From Cyclobacteriaceae bacterium (lineage in GTDB: Bacteria; Bacteroidota; Bacteroidia; Cytophagales; Cyclobacteriaceae): a stretch of 64,000 bases of DNA. The position numbers and the translations under genes are program-made. The notes under the pieces were generated by a model. It had not been told where the DNA came from and did not search any database. It worked only from the letters and a program-made list of their open reading frames with translations. Positions 1 to 9,437 of this stretch are shown piece by piece; the stretch's first letter is position 1, and every line of letters begins with the position of its first letter. The stretch lies in the NCBI GenBank assembly GCA_016787645.1, contig JAEUUF010000019.1, positions 173,088 through 237,087 of the forward strand, read 5' to 3'.

Positions 1-1317
1 CAGATCATCGCCAACGAGCAAAAGATCAAACAACGCGAGGCGCAGCTTTCCAAAGAACTGGAACATGTGAAGCGGAAGGAGCTCGAACTGGATGAGGACC
101 GCAAGAGCCTCGCCCAGCAGCACGACCTCGTTCGCAAGCGCAAAGAAGAACTCGATCGTTTCAACCAGCAAAAAGTCCAGGTGCTGGAAAGCATTTCCAA
201 GCTCACCGCTGACGAAGCCCGTGAGCAGTTGGTTCAATCCCTCAAAGAAGAGGCTCAATCCAAGGCCAACTCTTATATCAAGGACATCATGGAACAGGCC
301 AAACTCACCGCCACCAAGGACGCCAAGAAACTGGTGATCGATACCATCCAGCGCACCGCTACGGAACACGCCGTAGAAAACTCCGTTTCCATCTTCAATA
401 TTGAGAGTGACGACATCAAGGGTAAAATCATTGGTCGTGAAGGACGCAACATCCGGGCCCTGGAAGCGGCGACGGGCGTTGAATTCATCGTCGATGATAC
501 CCCGGAGGCCATCATCATCTCCGGTTTTGACCCGGTGCGCCGTGAAATTGCCCGTCTCTCACTCCACCGCCTGGTGCAGGATGGACGCATCCACCCTGCG
601 CGCATCGAGGAAATCGTGGCCAAGACCACCAAGAACATTGACGACGAGATCGTGGAAATCGGCGAACGAACCGTGATCGACCTCGGCATCCACGGGCTCG
701 CACCCGAACTGATCAAGATGGTCGGCCGCATGCGTTTCCGTTCCTCTTATGGACAGAATCTTCTCCAGCACTCACGCGAAGTAGCCAACCTCTGTGCGAT
801 TATGGCTGCCGAACTCGGGCTGAACGTGAAGCAAGCCAAGCGCGCCGGATTGTTGCACGACATTGGCAAGGTATGGCCGGAAGAGTTGGAGAAACCACAC
901 GCCATCGTGGGCATGGAACTCGCCCAGAAATACAAGGAACATCCGGCGGTTTGCAACGCCATCGGCGCACACCACGACGAGATTGAAATGACTAACATCA
1001 TTTCTCCTCTTGTTCAGGCTTGTGACGCTATCAGCGGCGCCCGCCCCGGAGCACGACGTGAGGTCATTGAGCAATATACACGGCGACTGAAAGAACTGGA
1101 ACAAGTAGGCCTCAGCTTTGAGGGTGTGGAGAAATGCTTCGCCATCCAGGCTGGCCGTGAGCTGCGGGTGATTGTAGACGCCGAGAAAGCCTCTGACGAA
1201 CGTGCCAACCAGCTCAGCTTTGAGATCTCACAAAAGATCGAAAAGGAGATGCAGTATCCCGGCCAGATCAAAGTGACGGTAATCCGGGAAATGCGGAGTG
1301 TGGCGTACGCAAAGTAG
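1..1317 (+). CDS. rny: Ribonuclease Y, 5' end cut by window
   Basis: Membrane-anchored endoribonuclease that initiates mRNA decay. The reading frame is open from base 1, so only about 438 residues of a usual ~520 are seen. The N-terminal membrane anchor lies outside the window. Visible in order are a charged coiled coil rich in Lys, Glu and Gln, a KH RNA-binding domain with the GREGRNI loop (about nt 433-455), and an HD phosphohydrolase domain with HDIGK (about nt 855-870) followed by AHHDE, which supply the metal ligands. The C-terminus ends normally in a beta-rich stretch. It stands alone, followed by a strong hairpin. The GTG at 67 is internal and not the start. Assignment is very secure; only the missing N-terminus limits it. 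Confidence 0.97.
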   Translation, partial: QIIANEQKIKQREAQLSKELEHVKRKELELDEDRKSLAQQHDLVRKRKEELDRFNQQKVQVLESISKLTADEAREQLVQSLKEEAQSKANSYIKDIMEQAKLTATKDAKKLVIDTIQRTATEHAVENSVSIFNIESDDIKGKIIGREGRNIRALEAATGVEFIVDDTPEAIIISGFDPVRREIARLSLHRLVQDGRIHPARIEEIVAKTTKNIDDEIVEIGERTVIDLGIHGLAPELIKMVGRMRFRSSYGQNLLQHSREVANLCAIMAAELGLNVKQAKRAGLLHDIGKVWPEELEKPHAIVGMELAQKYKEHPAVCNAIGAHHDEIEMTNIISPLVQACDAISGARPGARREVIEQYTRRLKELEQVGLSFEGVEKCFAIQAGRELRVIVDAEKASDERANQLSFEISQKIEKEMQYPGQIKVTVIREMRSVAYAK

Positions 1318-1333
1318 TGGCTAGTGGCTGTTG

Positions 1334-1353
1334 CCCCGGGCTTTAGCCCGGGG
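1334..1353 (+). terminator. Strong GC hairpin after rny
   Basis: CCCCGGGCT-TT-AGCCCGGGG forms a perfect 9-bp stem just downstream of the rny stop, followed by a short A-run and no T-tract. It could end rny transcription. It also resembles the widespread intergenic GGGCTTTAGCCC-type palindromes, so a repeat origin is possible. The rest of 1354-1505 shows nothing recognisable. Confidence 0.5.
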
Positions 1354-1505
1354 AAAAGACGATGTTTATATTCGAGGGCCACAGGTAAAATCATTTCAGT
1401 GAGGAAGGACACTTTGGCCCGCACGTGCGGACCGTCCAGGACGCTCCTCGTTCGCGGCACACAAAACGGAGCGAAATACTCGGTCTGCCAGTTTTCTCCT
1501 AACTT

Positions 1506-2351
1506 ATGACCATGACACAGAAACCCGTTTGGTTCGTCACCGGCTCTTCCACGGGCCTGGGCAGAGCACTCGGTGAGGTTCTCCTTGAAAAAGGATTTGC
1601 TGTGGCCGCTTCGGCCCGCAAGCCGTCCGATTTGGCATCGCTTGCGCAGCAGTACGGCAGCCAGGTTCTTTGCCCGGAACTGGACGTGACCAAACCGGTG
1701 CAAGTCCGGCAAGCCGTGCAACAAACAATAGATCATTTTGGCCGCATCGATGTATGTGTCAACAACGCTGGCTACGGACTTATCGGCGGTGTGGAGGAAG
1801 TCACGGATGCGGAGATACGAAGACAGTTCGACACCAATTTCTTTGGCGCATTGGACGTGACCCGCGCCGTACTCCCCCACTTCCGCAAACAGCGCAGCGG
1901 GCATTTTGTGAATATCTCCTCGATCGGAGGTTTTCGTGCCATCGCCGGAGCCGCCATCTATAATGCGACGAAGTTCGCCCTCGAAGCGCTGTCCGAAGCA
2001 CTCGCCAAGGAAGTTGCTCCTTTGGGCATCCGCGTGGTACTCGTTGAACCCGGACCTTTCCGCACCGACTTTGGGGGCCGTTCGATCGACGATACTCCTA
2101 ACCGAATTGATGACTATGCCACGACGGCCGGCAAGATGCGGGAGTACTACCAGGCGGCTCATGGCAAACAAGTAGGTGATCCGCGGAAAGCGGCCGAAGC
2201 CATGATTCAGGCCGTGGAATCGAAAGCTGAATTTCTGCGCCTGCCGCTCGGCGAGGCGACCCTCGTGGGCATGCGCGAAAAGATCGAACAGGTTCAGAAA
2301 GACCTGGCCCTTTGGGAAAAGGTCGCAAAGGATACGGCATACAACTCATGA
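1506..2351 (+). CDS. Short-chain dehydrogenase/reductase (SDR)
   Basis: Classical SDR of 281 residues, an NAD(P)-dependent oxidoreductase of unknown substrate. The dinucleotide motif TGSSTGLG lies at residues 12-19, NNAG follows in the middle, and the catalytic Ser (NISS) and YxxxK (YNATK) are in the expected order. The segment after the active site (EPGPFRTDFGG) is typical of the subfamily that includes many retinol-dehydrogenase-like and YbbO-like proteins. The start at 1506 (MTMTQK) places the Rossmann motif at the usual distance from the N-terminus. The stop codon overlaps the ATG of the following GNAT gene (ATGA), so the two are translationally coupled. Substrate cannot be told from sequence. 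Confidence 0.9.
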   Translation: MTMTQKPVWFVTGSSTGLGRALGEVLLEKGFAVAASARKPSDLASLAQQYGSQVLCPELDVTKPVQVRQAVQQTIDHFGRIDVCVNNAGYGLIGGVEEVTDAEIRRQFDTNFFGALDVTRAVLPHFRKQRSGHFVNISSIGGFRAIAGAAIYNATKFALEALSEALAKEVAPLGIRVVLVEPGPFRTDFGGRSIDDTPNRIDDYATTAGKMREYYQAAHGKQVGDPRKAAEAMIQAVESKAEFLRLPLGEATLVGMREKIEQVQKDLALWEKVAKDTAYNS

Positions 2352-2638
2352 CCATGGAAATCAAACAACGCGAAAGCGGAAACAAGGGCGCCTTCTACAT
2401 CGAGGTGGACGGCAAACAGGAAGGGGAGATGACCTATTCCATTGCCGGCACTGGCCGCATCATCATTGACCACACCGAAGTAAGTGACAAACTGAAAGGG
2501 ATGAGCGCCGGCAAACAGCTCGTTGCCGCCGCCGTGGCGCATGCCCGAAAAAAGAACCTGAAGATTCTTCCCTTGTGTCCCTTTGCCCGGGCGGTTTTTG
2601 AGCGTACGCGCGAGTACGACGACGTTTCCGATCTCTAA
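2348..2638 (+). CDS. Small GNAT-type N-acetyltransferase (YidJ/NATD1-like)
   Basis: A 96-residue protein of the short GNAT group (Yjdj/NATD1 type), about half the size of ordinary acetyltransferases. The order is an N-terminal beta strand pair (AFYIEVDG), a central strand ending IIIDHTEV, the acetyl-CoA loop region LKGMSAGKQLVAAAVAHAR, and a final CPFARAVFER segment that is diagnostic of this family. The ATG at 2348 overlaps the SDR stop. An upstream in-frame start at 2312 would lie inside the SDR gene and is less likely. Its target is unknown; members are usually cytosolic and of unproven function. Confidence 0.85.
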   Translation: MTMEIKQRESGNKGAFYIEVDGKQEGEMTYSIAGTGRIIIDHTEVSDKLKGMSAGKQLVAAAVAHARKKNLKILPLCPFARAVFERTREYDDVSDL

Positions 2639-2649
2639 TTTTCCCCACT

Positions 2650-3024
2650 ATGAAGTTTATTCAGCCTGCAGGTATTTCAAATCCCCGGGGGCACTACACG
2701 CCGGCCGTGGTTGAAAATGGTTTTGTTTTTGTGTCCGGGCAATTGCCGATGGACAGCGAGGGGAATGTGTTGAAAGGTACCGTGGAAGAACAGATGCTTC
2801 AGTGCCTCAGGAATATTGACCTCATTCTCCAGGCCTCCGGCAGCAGTATTTCCCGCGTGGTAAAAGCGACCGTATTCATAACCGATATCAGTGATTGGCC
2901 GAAAGTCAACGCGGTATTCGCCAATTACTTTGGGGACCATCGCCCAGCCCGCGTGGCGGTGCCCACGGGCAAATTATTGGAGGGCATCCACGTGGAGGTG
3001 GACTGCATATCCGTAGTAAAGTAG
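2650..3024 (+). CDS. RidA family enamine/imine deaminase
   Basis: A 124-residue cytosolic member of the YjgF/YER057c/UK114 family. RidA proteins hydrolyse reactive 2-aminoacrylate-type enamines made by PLP enzymes. The hallmark segments are present: VSGQLPMD near residue 29, the long helix EEQMLQCLRNIDLIL, the VFITDISDW strand, and HRPARVAV with the catalytic arginine R101, then EVDCISVV at the C-terminus. The exported paralogue at 59863-60330 lacks this arginine, so this copy is the likely active deaminase. It begins 11 nt after the GNAT gene and is probably in the same transcript. Confidence 0.93.
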   Translation: MKFIQPAGISNPRGHYTPAVVENGFVFVSGQLPMDSEGNVLKGTVEEQMLQCLRNIDLILQASGSSISRVVKATVFITDISDWPKVNAVFANYFGDHRPARVAVPTGKLLEGIHVEVDCISVVK

Positions 3025-3046
3025 CCGGACGTAAGCCGCGCTACTT
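3019..3046. terminator. Bidirectional hairpin between convergent genes
   Basis: AAGTAGC at 3019-3025 pairs with GCTACTT at 3040-3046. The stem contains the stop codons of both ridA (+) and the serine hydrolase (-), with a 14-nt loop. Its position between converging genes suggests a shared terminator; no T-tract strengthens the call. Confidence 0.4.
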
Positions 3047-4462
3047 CAGTTTAACCGAGTAGTTGCTGTGCTGGCGAACCCGGGTCACCTTCCCGCTGGG
3101 ATCGGTTTCAAATACTACTTCCTCGCCCAGGGTTTTGTCTTTTCGCACCCGCCGGAAGGTATTTCCCTCGACATGCCGCAATAACGTCATTCCTTCATCG
3201 GGATTCGAAGATGTCGCGTCAATCATGGCGAGGTCACCATACCAGGGTGTAATGATCGTTTCACTGCCCCACGGTTGATCCGAGTAATTGCCGGCATACT
3301 TTGTCAGGTCCACTCCAGCCTTAAGGGCTTGTTTTTCGCCCGGCACTTTAGCCAGTAGTTCCCGGATTTCCCTCGAAAAGAATTCCGGGCTTTCCCCACC
3401 GGCATTGATCATCACGCTGTAGGCCATCTTCTCTTTCGGATCCAGTGCCAGGATTGTCCGATAGCCAGGGCAGGAGCCGCCGTGCGCCACGATGGTGGTA
3501 CTGCCTTCCCGTTCGACCGCGAAACCAAGTCCCCAGGACGTGTTCCAATCGGGATCCATCCACTGAACACGATGCATCTCCTTCAGCGTGGAAGCCTTGA
3601 GAACTTCTGCGCCTCCATTTTCCAACAGCCTAAACTGCCATGAGGCAAAACGGCCAAGGTCTTCCACGTTGCTGGAATAACCGGCCGCAGAGGTGATGCC
3701 TCGCGCATCGAACAGCACCACTGGTTCCCGGTGGCCGTCCCGGTGGAGGGCGCTGTAGCCAACGGCCATCTTCTTACCGTGCTCCGCGACCGGCAGGTAG
3801 GGATGCGTTTCGTTCAGCCGCAGCGGCTTGAGAATCTTCTCTTCGACATAGTCGTTGTATTTTTTCCCGGACACTTTTTCGACAATCTCACCGAGCAGCG
3901 TAAGCCCCAGGTTACTGTATTGAAAATAGGTGGAAGCCGGATACAGCGTCTGCTGGTCCTTGAGTTTGCTCTTTACCTGGTCCTGCGTGGGAAAGGTGAA
4001 GTCGGGTCCGGTCCAATACGGGTAATCCGACTCCCGGGGCAAACCCGAGGAATGGGTCAGCAGCGAACGGATGGTGATCGGGCCGCTGTCTTTGAATTGC
4101 TGCTTCAGGTTGAAATCCGTTAGAATCGATTCGATGGGGTCGTCCAGCCTCAGTTTGCCTTCGTCGTAAAGCTGCATAACGGCTGCGGCCGTAAACAGTT
4201 TGGAGATCGAACAGATGGAATAGATGGTGCCCGGTGTGGCGGCCACATTGCCAGAAACGTTACTGAGTCCATAGGCTTTCGTCCAGAGCAACTGCTGGTC
4301 TTTGGTTACCGAGACGGACAATGCCGGCAGGTGCTTATAAGCGTGTCCAGCCTCCAGCCACCGATCCAGCAACAGCAGAGCATCCGAATAATCCGTTGAG
4401 GATTTCTGTGCCCAGACCATTGAAGTGGCACACAGACATAGGAGGAGCGGTAGTTTCTTCAT
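3041..4462 (-). CDS. Exported serine hydrolase, class C beta-lactamase/PBP fold
   Basis: A 473-residue periplasmic or secreted hydrolase of the beta-lactamase-related family (D-alanyl-D-alanine carboxypeptidase, esterase or aminopeptidase type). A Sec signal peptide ends near VWAQ-K20. The nucleophile motif SxxK is S85-I-S-K88. The YxN motif is YSN in YFQYSNLGL, and HGG (VAHGGSCPG) replaces KTG, as in class C-like hydrolases. A C-terminal lipocalin-like extension of about 100 residues (DLTKYAGNYSD onward) is common in Bacteroidota members. The start sits 8 nt downstream of a TATCTTG-like box on this strand. True antibiotic hydrolysis is unlikely; peptidoglycan or peptide substrates are more plausible. 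Confidence 0.9.
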   Translation of the reverse strand: MKKLPLLLCLCATSMVWAQKSSTDYSDALLLLDRWLEAGHAYKHLPALSVSVTKDQQLLWTKAYGLSNVSGNVAATPGTIYSICSISKLFTAAAVMQLYDEGKLRLDDPIESILTDFNLKQQFKDSGPITIRSLLTHSSGLPRESDYPYWTGPDFTFPTQDQVKSKLKDQQTLYPASTYFQYSNLGLTLLGEIVEKVSGKKYNDYVEEKILKPLRLNETHPYLPVAEHGKKMAVGYSALHRDGHREPVVLFDARGITSAAGYSSNVEDLGRFASWQFRLLENGGAEVLKASTLKEMHRVQWMDPDWNTSWGLGFAVEREGSTTIVAHGGSCPGYRTILALDPKEKMAYSVMINAGGESPEFFSREIRELLAKVPGEKQALKAGVDLTKYAGNYSDQPWGSETIITPWYGDLAMIDATSSNPDEGMTLLRHVEGNTFRRVRKDKTLGEEVVFETDPSGKVTRVRQHSNYSVKLK

Positions 4463-4583
4463 TCTAACAAGATACGGGACCCATTCCGCGAAGCCAAGGT
4501 TTCACTCGCCCTAATAAGTCCACCCATGGGGCCAACAATTGAAATCAACCCTTATCCTGCTAAATTGGGCTTCAATTGCCAGC

Positions 4584-6773
4584 ATGCCCTCCGTCCTTCC
4601 CGGTTACGAGTACGACATATTTATCTCCTATCGTCACAACGACAACCTTGACGGCTGGGTCACCGACTTTGTTCAGAACCTGGAAAAAGAGCTGCGAGGG
4701 ACGCTCAAGGACACCGTCACCATCTACTTCGACAAAAGCCCGCATGACGGACTGCTGGAGACCCACTCGGTGGACAAGAGCCTGGAGGGCAAACTGAAGT
4801 GCCTCATCTTCATTCCCATTATTTCGCAAACCTATTGCGATCCGAAGAGCTTTGCCTGGCAGCATGAGTTTTGCGCCTTCAACCGGCTGGCCCAGCAGGA
4901 TTCGTTTGGGCGCGACATCAAACTCAGTAACGGGAATGTCGCCAGTCGTATTCTTCCTGTCCGGATTCACGACCTCGATTCCGATGACCAATCGCTCCTG
5001 GCACGTGAACTCGGCGGAGTGCTTCGGGCGATTGATTTCATCTACAAAGAGGCGGGCGTAAACAGGCCGCTTCGAGCCCAGGAGGAAAACCCTGCCAAGA
5101 ACCAGAACCAGACGTTTTACCGCAACCAGGTCAACAAGGTGGCCAATGCGGTGAAGGAGATCATCGTCTCACTCAAGAACCCCAACGTTTCAATCGCGCG
5201 CCCGACCCCGGATCAACCGGTACCCGCCGCTCGAAAATCATCGAGCAAGAAAGCCATTGCTATAGCCACCGTAGCCATCATGGCCCTGCTCGCGCTGATC
5301 TATGCCGCTTCGCAATTCATAGGCACGAGCGACAAGGAACCTGAGATCCTCGACAAATCCATCGCCGTGCTTCCTTTTGCCGACCTGAGCGAAGCCAAAG
5401 ACCAGGGTTGGTTCGGCGACGGCTTAACGGAAGAGATCCTGAATAGCCTGGCGCACATCAATGGACTCCGGGTGACTTCTCGCACGTCCTCGTTTGCTTT
5501 CAAAGACAAGAACCTCCGCATTCAGACCATCGCGGACTCGCTCGGTGTAAACTACATCGTCGAAGGATCCGTAAGGAAATCCGGCGATGGGTTGCGCATC
5601 ACCGCCCAGCTCATCCGGGCCAAGGATGGATTTCACATCTGGTCCAATACTTACGACCGGAAATCGAAGGACATTTTCGAACTACAGAAGGAGATCGCCT
5701 CCAAAATCGCTGGAAGCCTGGACATTTCGCTGGATGCGAATGCCGTAGAACAGATGCATTGGGCAGGCACCAATAGCGCGGAAGCTTTTCTAGCCTTCTT
5801 AAAAGCCCGGGAGTTGGATGACCAGGCTCACCGGGCGAGCCGTTTCATCGACCTGATTAAAATGAAGCAGGCAAATGCCTTCTATGAGGAATCTTCACGA
5901 ATGGATCCTGACTTCGTGAATCCCTACTTATACCACGCCGATTACTTTCTTCATTACGTGCTCAAGGACGATCCACACTACCTGGACACGCTCTCGGATG
6001 AGCAAGCGTACCGGCTATTCATGGCCGACCTGGCCAGCGCCATCAGTCGCTCGAAAGAATCGTCTCAAGCGGATTATTACCGAATCCCCCAGGTGATGTA
6101 CTCGAGCGACTGGACAAATTTTCGGGCTATCATTGAGAAAAGTATGAACAGTACAGATGCTGCTATCCGTTATAAGTACCAGAATTTTGACTTGTCTATC
6201 ATACTGATCTGCTTAGGATACGGAGATCGGCTTACAGAAATCAGCGAAGCAATCATTCTTCAGGAACCAACCGACTTTTCGGCATGGCGAAACGTTGTAC
6301 TGAATTATATGAATCGGGGTGAATACGCTGAAGCGCTTAACAAAATTGCCGAAATTGTTCACTCACCAATCCGGTTGTTCGTTAACGACTACAAACTATT
6401 TGCCCAGATACAATTGGGAAAACTGGATGAAGCGTACAGTGAGATCATGCAAGACCCCAATCAGGATTACTTTGCCTACTTTGATTTGAAGGCCCTCATT
6501 TTGGCCAAACAGGGTAAACGGGAAGAGGCGAAGAAGGTACTTATGCAGGAACACCGTGCAAGTCCGTTCTACCTGTTTGCCATAGACGCTGTGCTGGGAA
6601 GACAGGCTGCCAACGCGGAGGCAGCACGAATGGATAAGAAGCTTTTGCTGGATTTTCCTTTGTTTCGAAGCTATTTCTTAGCGCCCAACAACCTTCCTTA
6701 TGACCTGGACTCTGCTCCTAATTTCGCCAAGCGACTGAAGCAGGCCGGCCCCTTAAGGGCACCGAAGCGCTGA
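4584..6773 (+). CDS. TIR domain - membrane segment - TolB-like/FlgO - TPR protein
   Basis: A 729-residue three-part signalling protein. Residues 1-170 form a TIR-type domain beginning YEYDIFISYRHND, with the box-2-like strand YFD and the WQHEFCAF helix. A single transmembrane helix lies near 223-246. A TolB-like/FlgO domain follows at about 258-390 (KSIAVLPFADLS, FGDGLTEEILNSL, YIVEGSVRKSG), as in CadC- and adenylate-cyclase-associated proteins. The rest is helical and TPR-like. The TIR should face the cytosol and the TolB/TPR part the periplasm. The ATG at 4584 is chosen because it directly precedes the TIR; a TTG at 4539 would add 15 residues. Whether the TIR is an NADase or only a scaffold is unclear. 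It stands alone, so no partner effector is evident. Confidence 0.82.
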   Translation: MPSVLPGYEYDIFISYRHNDNLDGWVTDFVQNLEKELRGTLKDTVTIYFDKSPHDGLLETHSVDKSLEGKLKCLIFIPIISQTYCDPKSFAWQHEFCAFNRLAQQDSFGRDIKLSNGNVASRILPVRIHDLDSDDQSLLARELGGVLRAIDFIYKEAGVNRPLRAQEENPAKNQNQTFYRNQVNKVANAVKEIIVSLKNPNVSIARPTPDQPVPAARKSSSKKAIAIATVAIMALLALIYAASQFIGTSDKEPEILDKSIAVLPFADLSEAKDQGWFGDGLTEEILNSLAHINGLRVTSRTSSFAFKDKNLRIQTIADSLGVNYIVEGSVRKSGDGLRITAQLIRAKDGFHIWSNTYDRKSKDIFELQKEIASKIAGSLDISLDANAVEQMHWAGTNSAEAFLAFLKARELDDQAHRASRFIDLIKMKQANAFYEESSRMDPDFVNPYLYHADYFLHYVLKDDPHYLDTLSDEQAYRLFMADLASAISRSKESSQADYYRIPQVMYSSDWTNFRAIIEKSMNSTDAAIRYKYQNFDLSIILICLGYGDRLTEISEAIILQEPTDFSAWRNVVLNYMNRGEYAEALNKIAEIVHSPIRLFVNDYKLFAQIQLGKLDEAYSEIMQDPNQDYFAYFDLKALILAKQGKREEAKKVLMQEHRASPFYLFAIDAVLGRQAANAEAARMDKKLLLDFPLFRSYFLAPNNLPYDLDSAPNFAKRLKQAGPLRAPKR

Positions 6774-6784
6774 GGTACGAACGA

Positions 6785-8467
6785 CTACTTCTTCCACCCC
6801 GTCCACCCCGGACCCTTCACAAACCGCCCCGGCCGCGCATTGGTATGCTCGCCATCTTTAAGCACCTGAACCCCGTTGATGAAAACATGTACCATGCCGG
6901 TGCTGTACTGATGCGCATTTTCAAACGTCGCATGATCCTGAACTTTTTCCGGATCGAAGATGACGACGTCAGCGTAGTAGCCCGGTGTCAGCGTTCCGCG
7001 CTTTCGAATGTTAATGTTTGACGCCGGAAGGCTGGTCAGCTTGCGGATGGCTTCCTCCATCGGAATCACTTTTTCATCGCGCACGTACTTGCCGATTACC
7101 CGCGTGAAGTTGCCAAACGCGCGGGGATGGTCTTTGTACTTAAGCCACACGCCTTCTGCCGGTGGCGAACCGGCATCGGAACCAAAACTGACAAAGGGCA
7201 GCGCGATCTGGCGTTTGATGTTTTCCTCACTCATCATCGTGTAGGCCGCCTCTACGCGTGTATTGTCCGCGATCACAAGATCCATCGCCGTTTCTTCCGG
7301 AGACTTGCCGTGCATTTTGGCCACCTCGGCCAGGGTCTTGCCTTCATACATTTTCAGCGAATCCTTGCTGAAGCCCAGCAACAACACATTCTCCGGTCCT
7401 CCGCAGGTGCGAAGCATATTCTCCCACTTGTCTGTGGGAGTTAACATCTCTTTTAACGTCTTCTTTCGGGTGACCGGATTTTTCAGCCTTTTGATCCACT
7501 CATTGATCCCGCCCTCCTGCACCCACGGCGGCATCGTGGCATCAAGACCCGTTGCGCCTGCGGTGTACGTGTACATGTTGGCCGTGATGCGCAACCCTTC
7601 CTTGTTGGCCGCCTCGATCAGGTGAACAACACTATCCAGCTTCCACCAATTGTCTTTTCCGGCCATCTTGAGATGATAGATCTCTGCCGGCAACCCGCCT
7701 TCACGGGCGATGCGGATGGTTTCATTCACCGCGTCGAAAATGCTATTGCCTTCGCTGCGCATGTGAGCGATGTACATACCGCCATAAGGGGCGGCCACCT
7801 TGCTTAACTCAATCAACTCTTCCGTTGTCGCATAATTGCTGGGCGCATAGATCAAGGCAGTGGTTACACCCAATGCTCCTTCCTCCATGGCCTGTTTCAC
7901 CAATCCCTTCATTCGCTCCAATTCTTCCGCGTTGGGTGGCCGGTTGGCATAGCCCAATTCATGCACACGAATTGTGTTGGCTCCAACAAATGATGCGAAA
8001 TTCTGCGAAACGCCCTTCTTCTCCAGGTAGTTCAGGTAGTCTCCTAATGTTGTCCATTCGATTTCATACTTGAAGTCCGGGAATTTTTCCATTTGTTCAC
8101 GTTGCTGCTTCTTCATTTCCTCATTCATTGGCGCGATGGAAATTTCGCCGAGCACCTCCGTCGTGACCCCCTGCCGAACATCGCTTTGTCCACGACCATC
8201 GAGGATGAGCGTCTCCCAGCTGTGGCTGAGCATATTGAAAAAACCCGGCGCCACCGCCATTCCCTTGGCATCTACCTCCCTTTTTCCAACCGCGTTCGAC
8301 AGGTCTCCCATCGCAGCTATGGTGTCCGCGTTGATCGCCACGTCGGAAACGACCCCCGGCTTGCCAGATCCATCATACACGGTACCGCCACGGATGACCA
8401 AATCATACTCCTGTTTTTTACAGGAGACAGAAGCCAGTAGAAGAAGAACAAACAAGAGTTTTTTCAT
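6785..8467 (-). CDS. N-acyl-D-amino-acid deacylase family lipoprotein
   Basis: A 560-residue amidohydrolase-superfamily lipoprotein. The start at 8467 gives MKKLLFVLLLLASVSC with a lipobox Cys; the longer frame to 8518 would bury the signal. The D-aminoacylase signature is clear: YDLVIRGGTVYDGSG, AVAPGFFNMLS, QGVTTEVLGE, AHMRSEG, EIYHLKMAG and SFGSDAGSPPAEG. It ends with RKRGTLTPGYYADVVIFDPE. The usual HxH metal pair after PGF is replaced by NMLSHS, and the Cys ligand after QGVTT is absent, so the metal site differs from the classical enzyme. It probably releases D-amino acids from acylated or peptidic material in the periplasm. A paralogue lies at 29913-31547. Confidence 0.88.
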   Translation of the reverse strand: MKKLLFVLLLLASVSCKKQEYDLVIRGGTVYDGSGKPGVVSDVAINADTIAAMGDLSNAVGKREVDAKGMAVAPGFFNMLSHSWETLILDGRGQSDVRQGVTTEVLGEISIAPMNEEMKKQQREQMEKFPDFKYEIEWTTLGDYLNYLEKKGVSQNFASFVGANTIRVHELGYANRPPNAEELERMKGLVKQAMEEGALGVTTALIYAPSNYATTEELIELSKVAAPYGGMYIAHMRSEGNSIFDAVNETIRIAREGGLPAEIYHLKMAGKDNWWKLDSVVHLIEAANKEGLRITANMYTYTAGATGLDATMPPWVQEGGINEWIKRLKNPVTRKKTLKEMLTPTDKWENMLRTCGGPENVLLLGFSKDSLKMYEGKTLAEVAKMHGKSPEETAMDLVIADNTRVEAAYTMMSEENIKRQIALPFVSFGSDAGSPPAEGVWLKYKDHPRAFGNFTRVIGKYVRDEKVIPMEEAIRKLTSLPASNINIRKRGTLTPGYYADVVIFDPEKVQDHATFENAHQYSTGMVHVFINGVQVLKDGEHTNARPGRFVKGPGWTGWKK

Positions 8468-8606
8468 GGGAGAAGGGTTTGATAAGAGTAAGTAACCAAA
8501 AATTGAGGGGATGGACAAGGCAATTCAGGAGTAGCGGAAACGCGGGTTTTCGATGTAACCCTCCTACTGTTGTTAGCGTCTAAGTCCAACATTTCCATCC
8601 ACCACC

Positions 8607-9392
8607 ATGGCAAGAATCATCTCTAACCTTGCAATGCTCCTTCTATTCGGTGCTTTCACTTTTCAACCCGAGTCGGCAGGTTGGCTGCGGGAGCAAAAGT
8701 CCGGCTACGCATTCTACTATACAGCGGCAGACAAGCCGCGTGTGAGCGAATACAATAAGTTGATTGAATCGGGATTCAAATCCGTTCGTGAATTTTTTGG
8801 CAAGCCCTACAAGACCGAATTCAGCATCTTCACGCACCCCAATCGTCATTCGCTGGACTCGACCTGGCAAAAGGATTGGGGGATGCCTGACTTCAAATCA
8901 GAATGCTGGATGGTAGCTAGCGGGGTGGCCACCAAACTCGACCTGATTTCCCCGGCTGCATGGGACAAGGAATCCTGTGAGCATAAGTATTCGAATAAAG
9001 AAGAAACACAAAAATTAATCACCCACGAACTAGTGCATGTGTATCACGGGCAGCATAACCAAAGTCCGGACTTCAGCGACATAACCGGGATCGACTGGCT
9101 GGCCGAGGGCCTTGCCACCTATGCCTCCGGGCAATGCGACGCCGCACGCATGGCGCGCGTCAAGGAAGCGTTAATTGCCAACACCACACCCAATAAATTG
9201 GACGATTTCTGGAAAGGTCAGTTGCGGTATGGATTCTCCGGTTCTATGGTCATGTTTGTGGATCAGCATTACGGCCGCGAGAAACTGCTCGCCTTGTTGC
9301 CTTACAATCGCGTCGACGATGTCCTCAAGTCTCTCGGCACCAATGAGGCAGAATTGCTGAAAGGCTGGAAACAATTCATGTTGGAGAAATAG
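8607..9392 (+). CDS. Exported putative gluzincin metallopeptidase
   Basis: A 261-residue protein with a Sec signal (hydrophobic residues 6-18, cleavage near FTFQPES). It carries HELVH at residues 140-144 and a downstream third ligand in WLAEGLATY (E167), the zinc arrangement of MA-clan gluzincins. No known peptidase family is recognised beyond this. The N-terminal half (YYTAADKPRVSEYNKLIESGFKSVREFFG) resembles the beta-alpha lead-in seen in the peptidase-MA-like group. The C-terminal region (YGFSGSMVMFVDQHYGREKLLALL) is the conserved helix that follows the active site in that group. Monocistronic. Peptidase activity is inferred from the motif alone. Confidence 0.72.
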   Translation: MARIISNLAMLLLFGAFTFQPESAGWLREQKSGYAFYYTAADKPRVSEYNKLIESGFKSVREFFGKPYKTEFSIFTHPNRHSLDSTWQKDWGMPDFKSECWMVASGVATKLDLISPAAWDKESCEHKYSNKEETQKLITHELVHVYHGQHNQSPDFSDITGIDWLAEGLATYASGQCDAARMARVKEALIANTTPNKLDDFWKGQLRYGFSGSMVMFVDQHYGREKLLALLPYNRVDDVLKSLGTNEAELLKGWKQFMLEK

Positions 9393-9437
9393 GTCCAAGT
9401 CGCCGCACCCGTTATCTTCGGTGGCTGAGCGAAAGCT

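Noticed and set aside
1324-1509. Possible 61-residue gene between rny and the SDR gene
   Set aside because: It is built from the GC-rich hairpin and contains no family pattern or promoter; probably non-coding.
1014-2171. 385-residue minus-strand open frame across rny and the SDR gene
   Set aside because: It lies antisense to two secure genes, has no domain pattern, and arises from codon bias on the opposite strand.
3041-4462. Antibiotic-resistance beta-lactamase
   Set aside because: Although SxxK, YxN and HGG are present, the long C-terminal extension and overall pattern fit general serine hydrolases, not true class C beta-lactamases.
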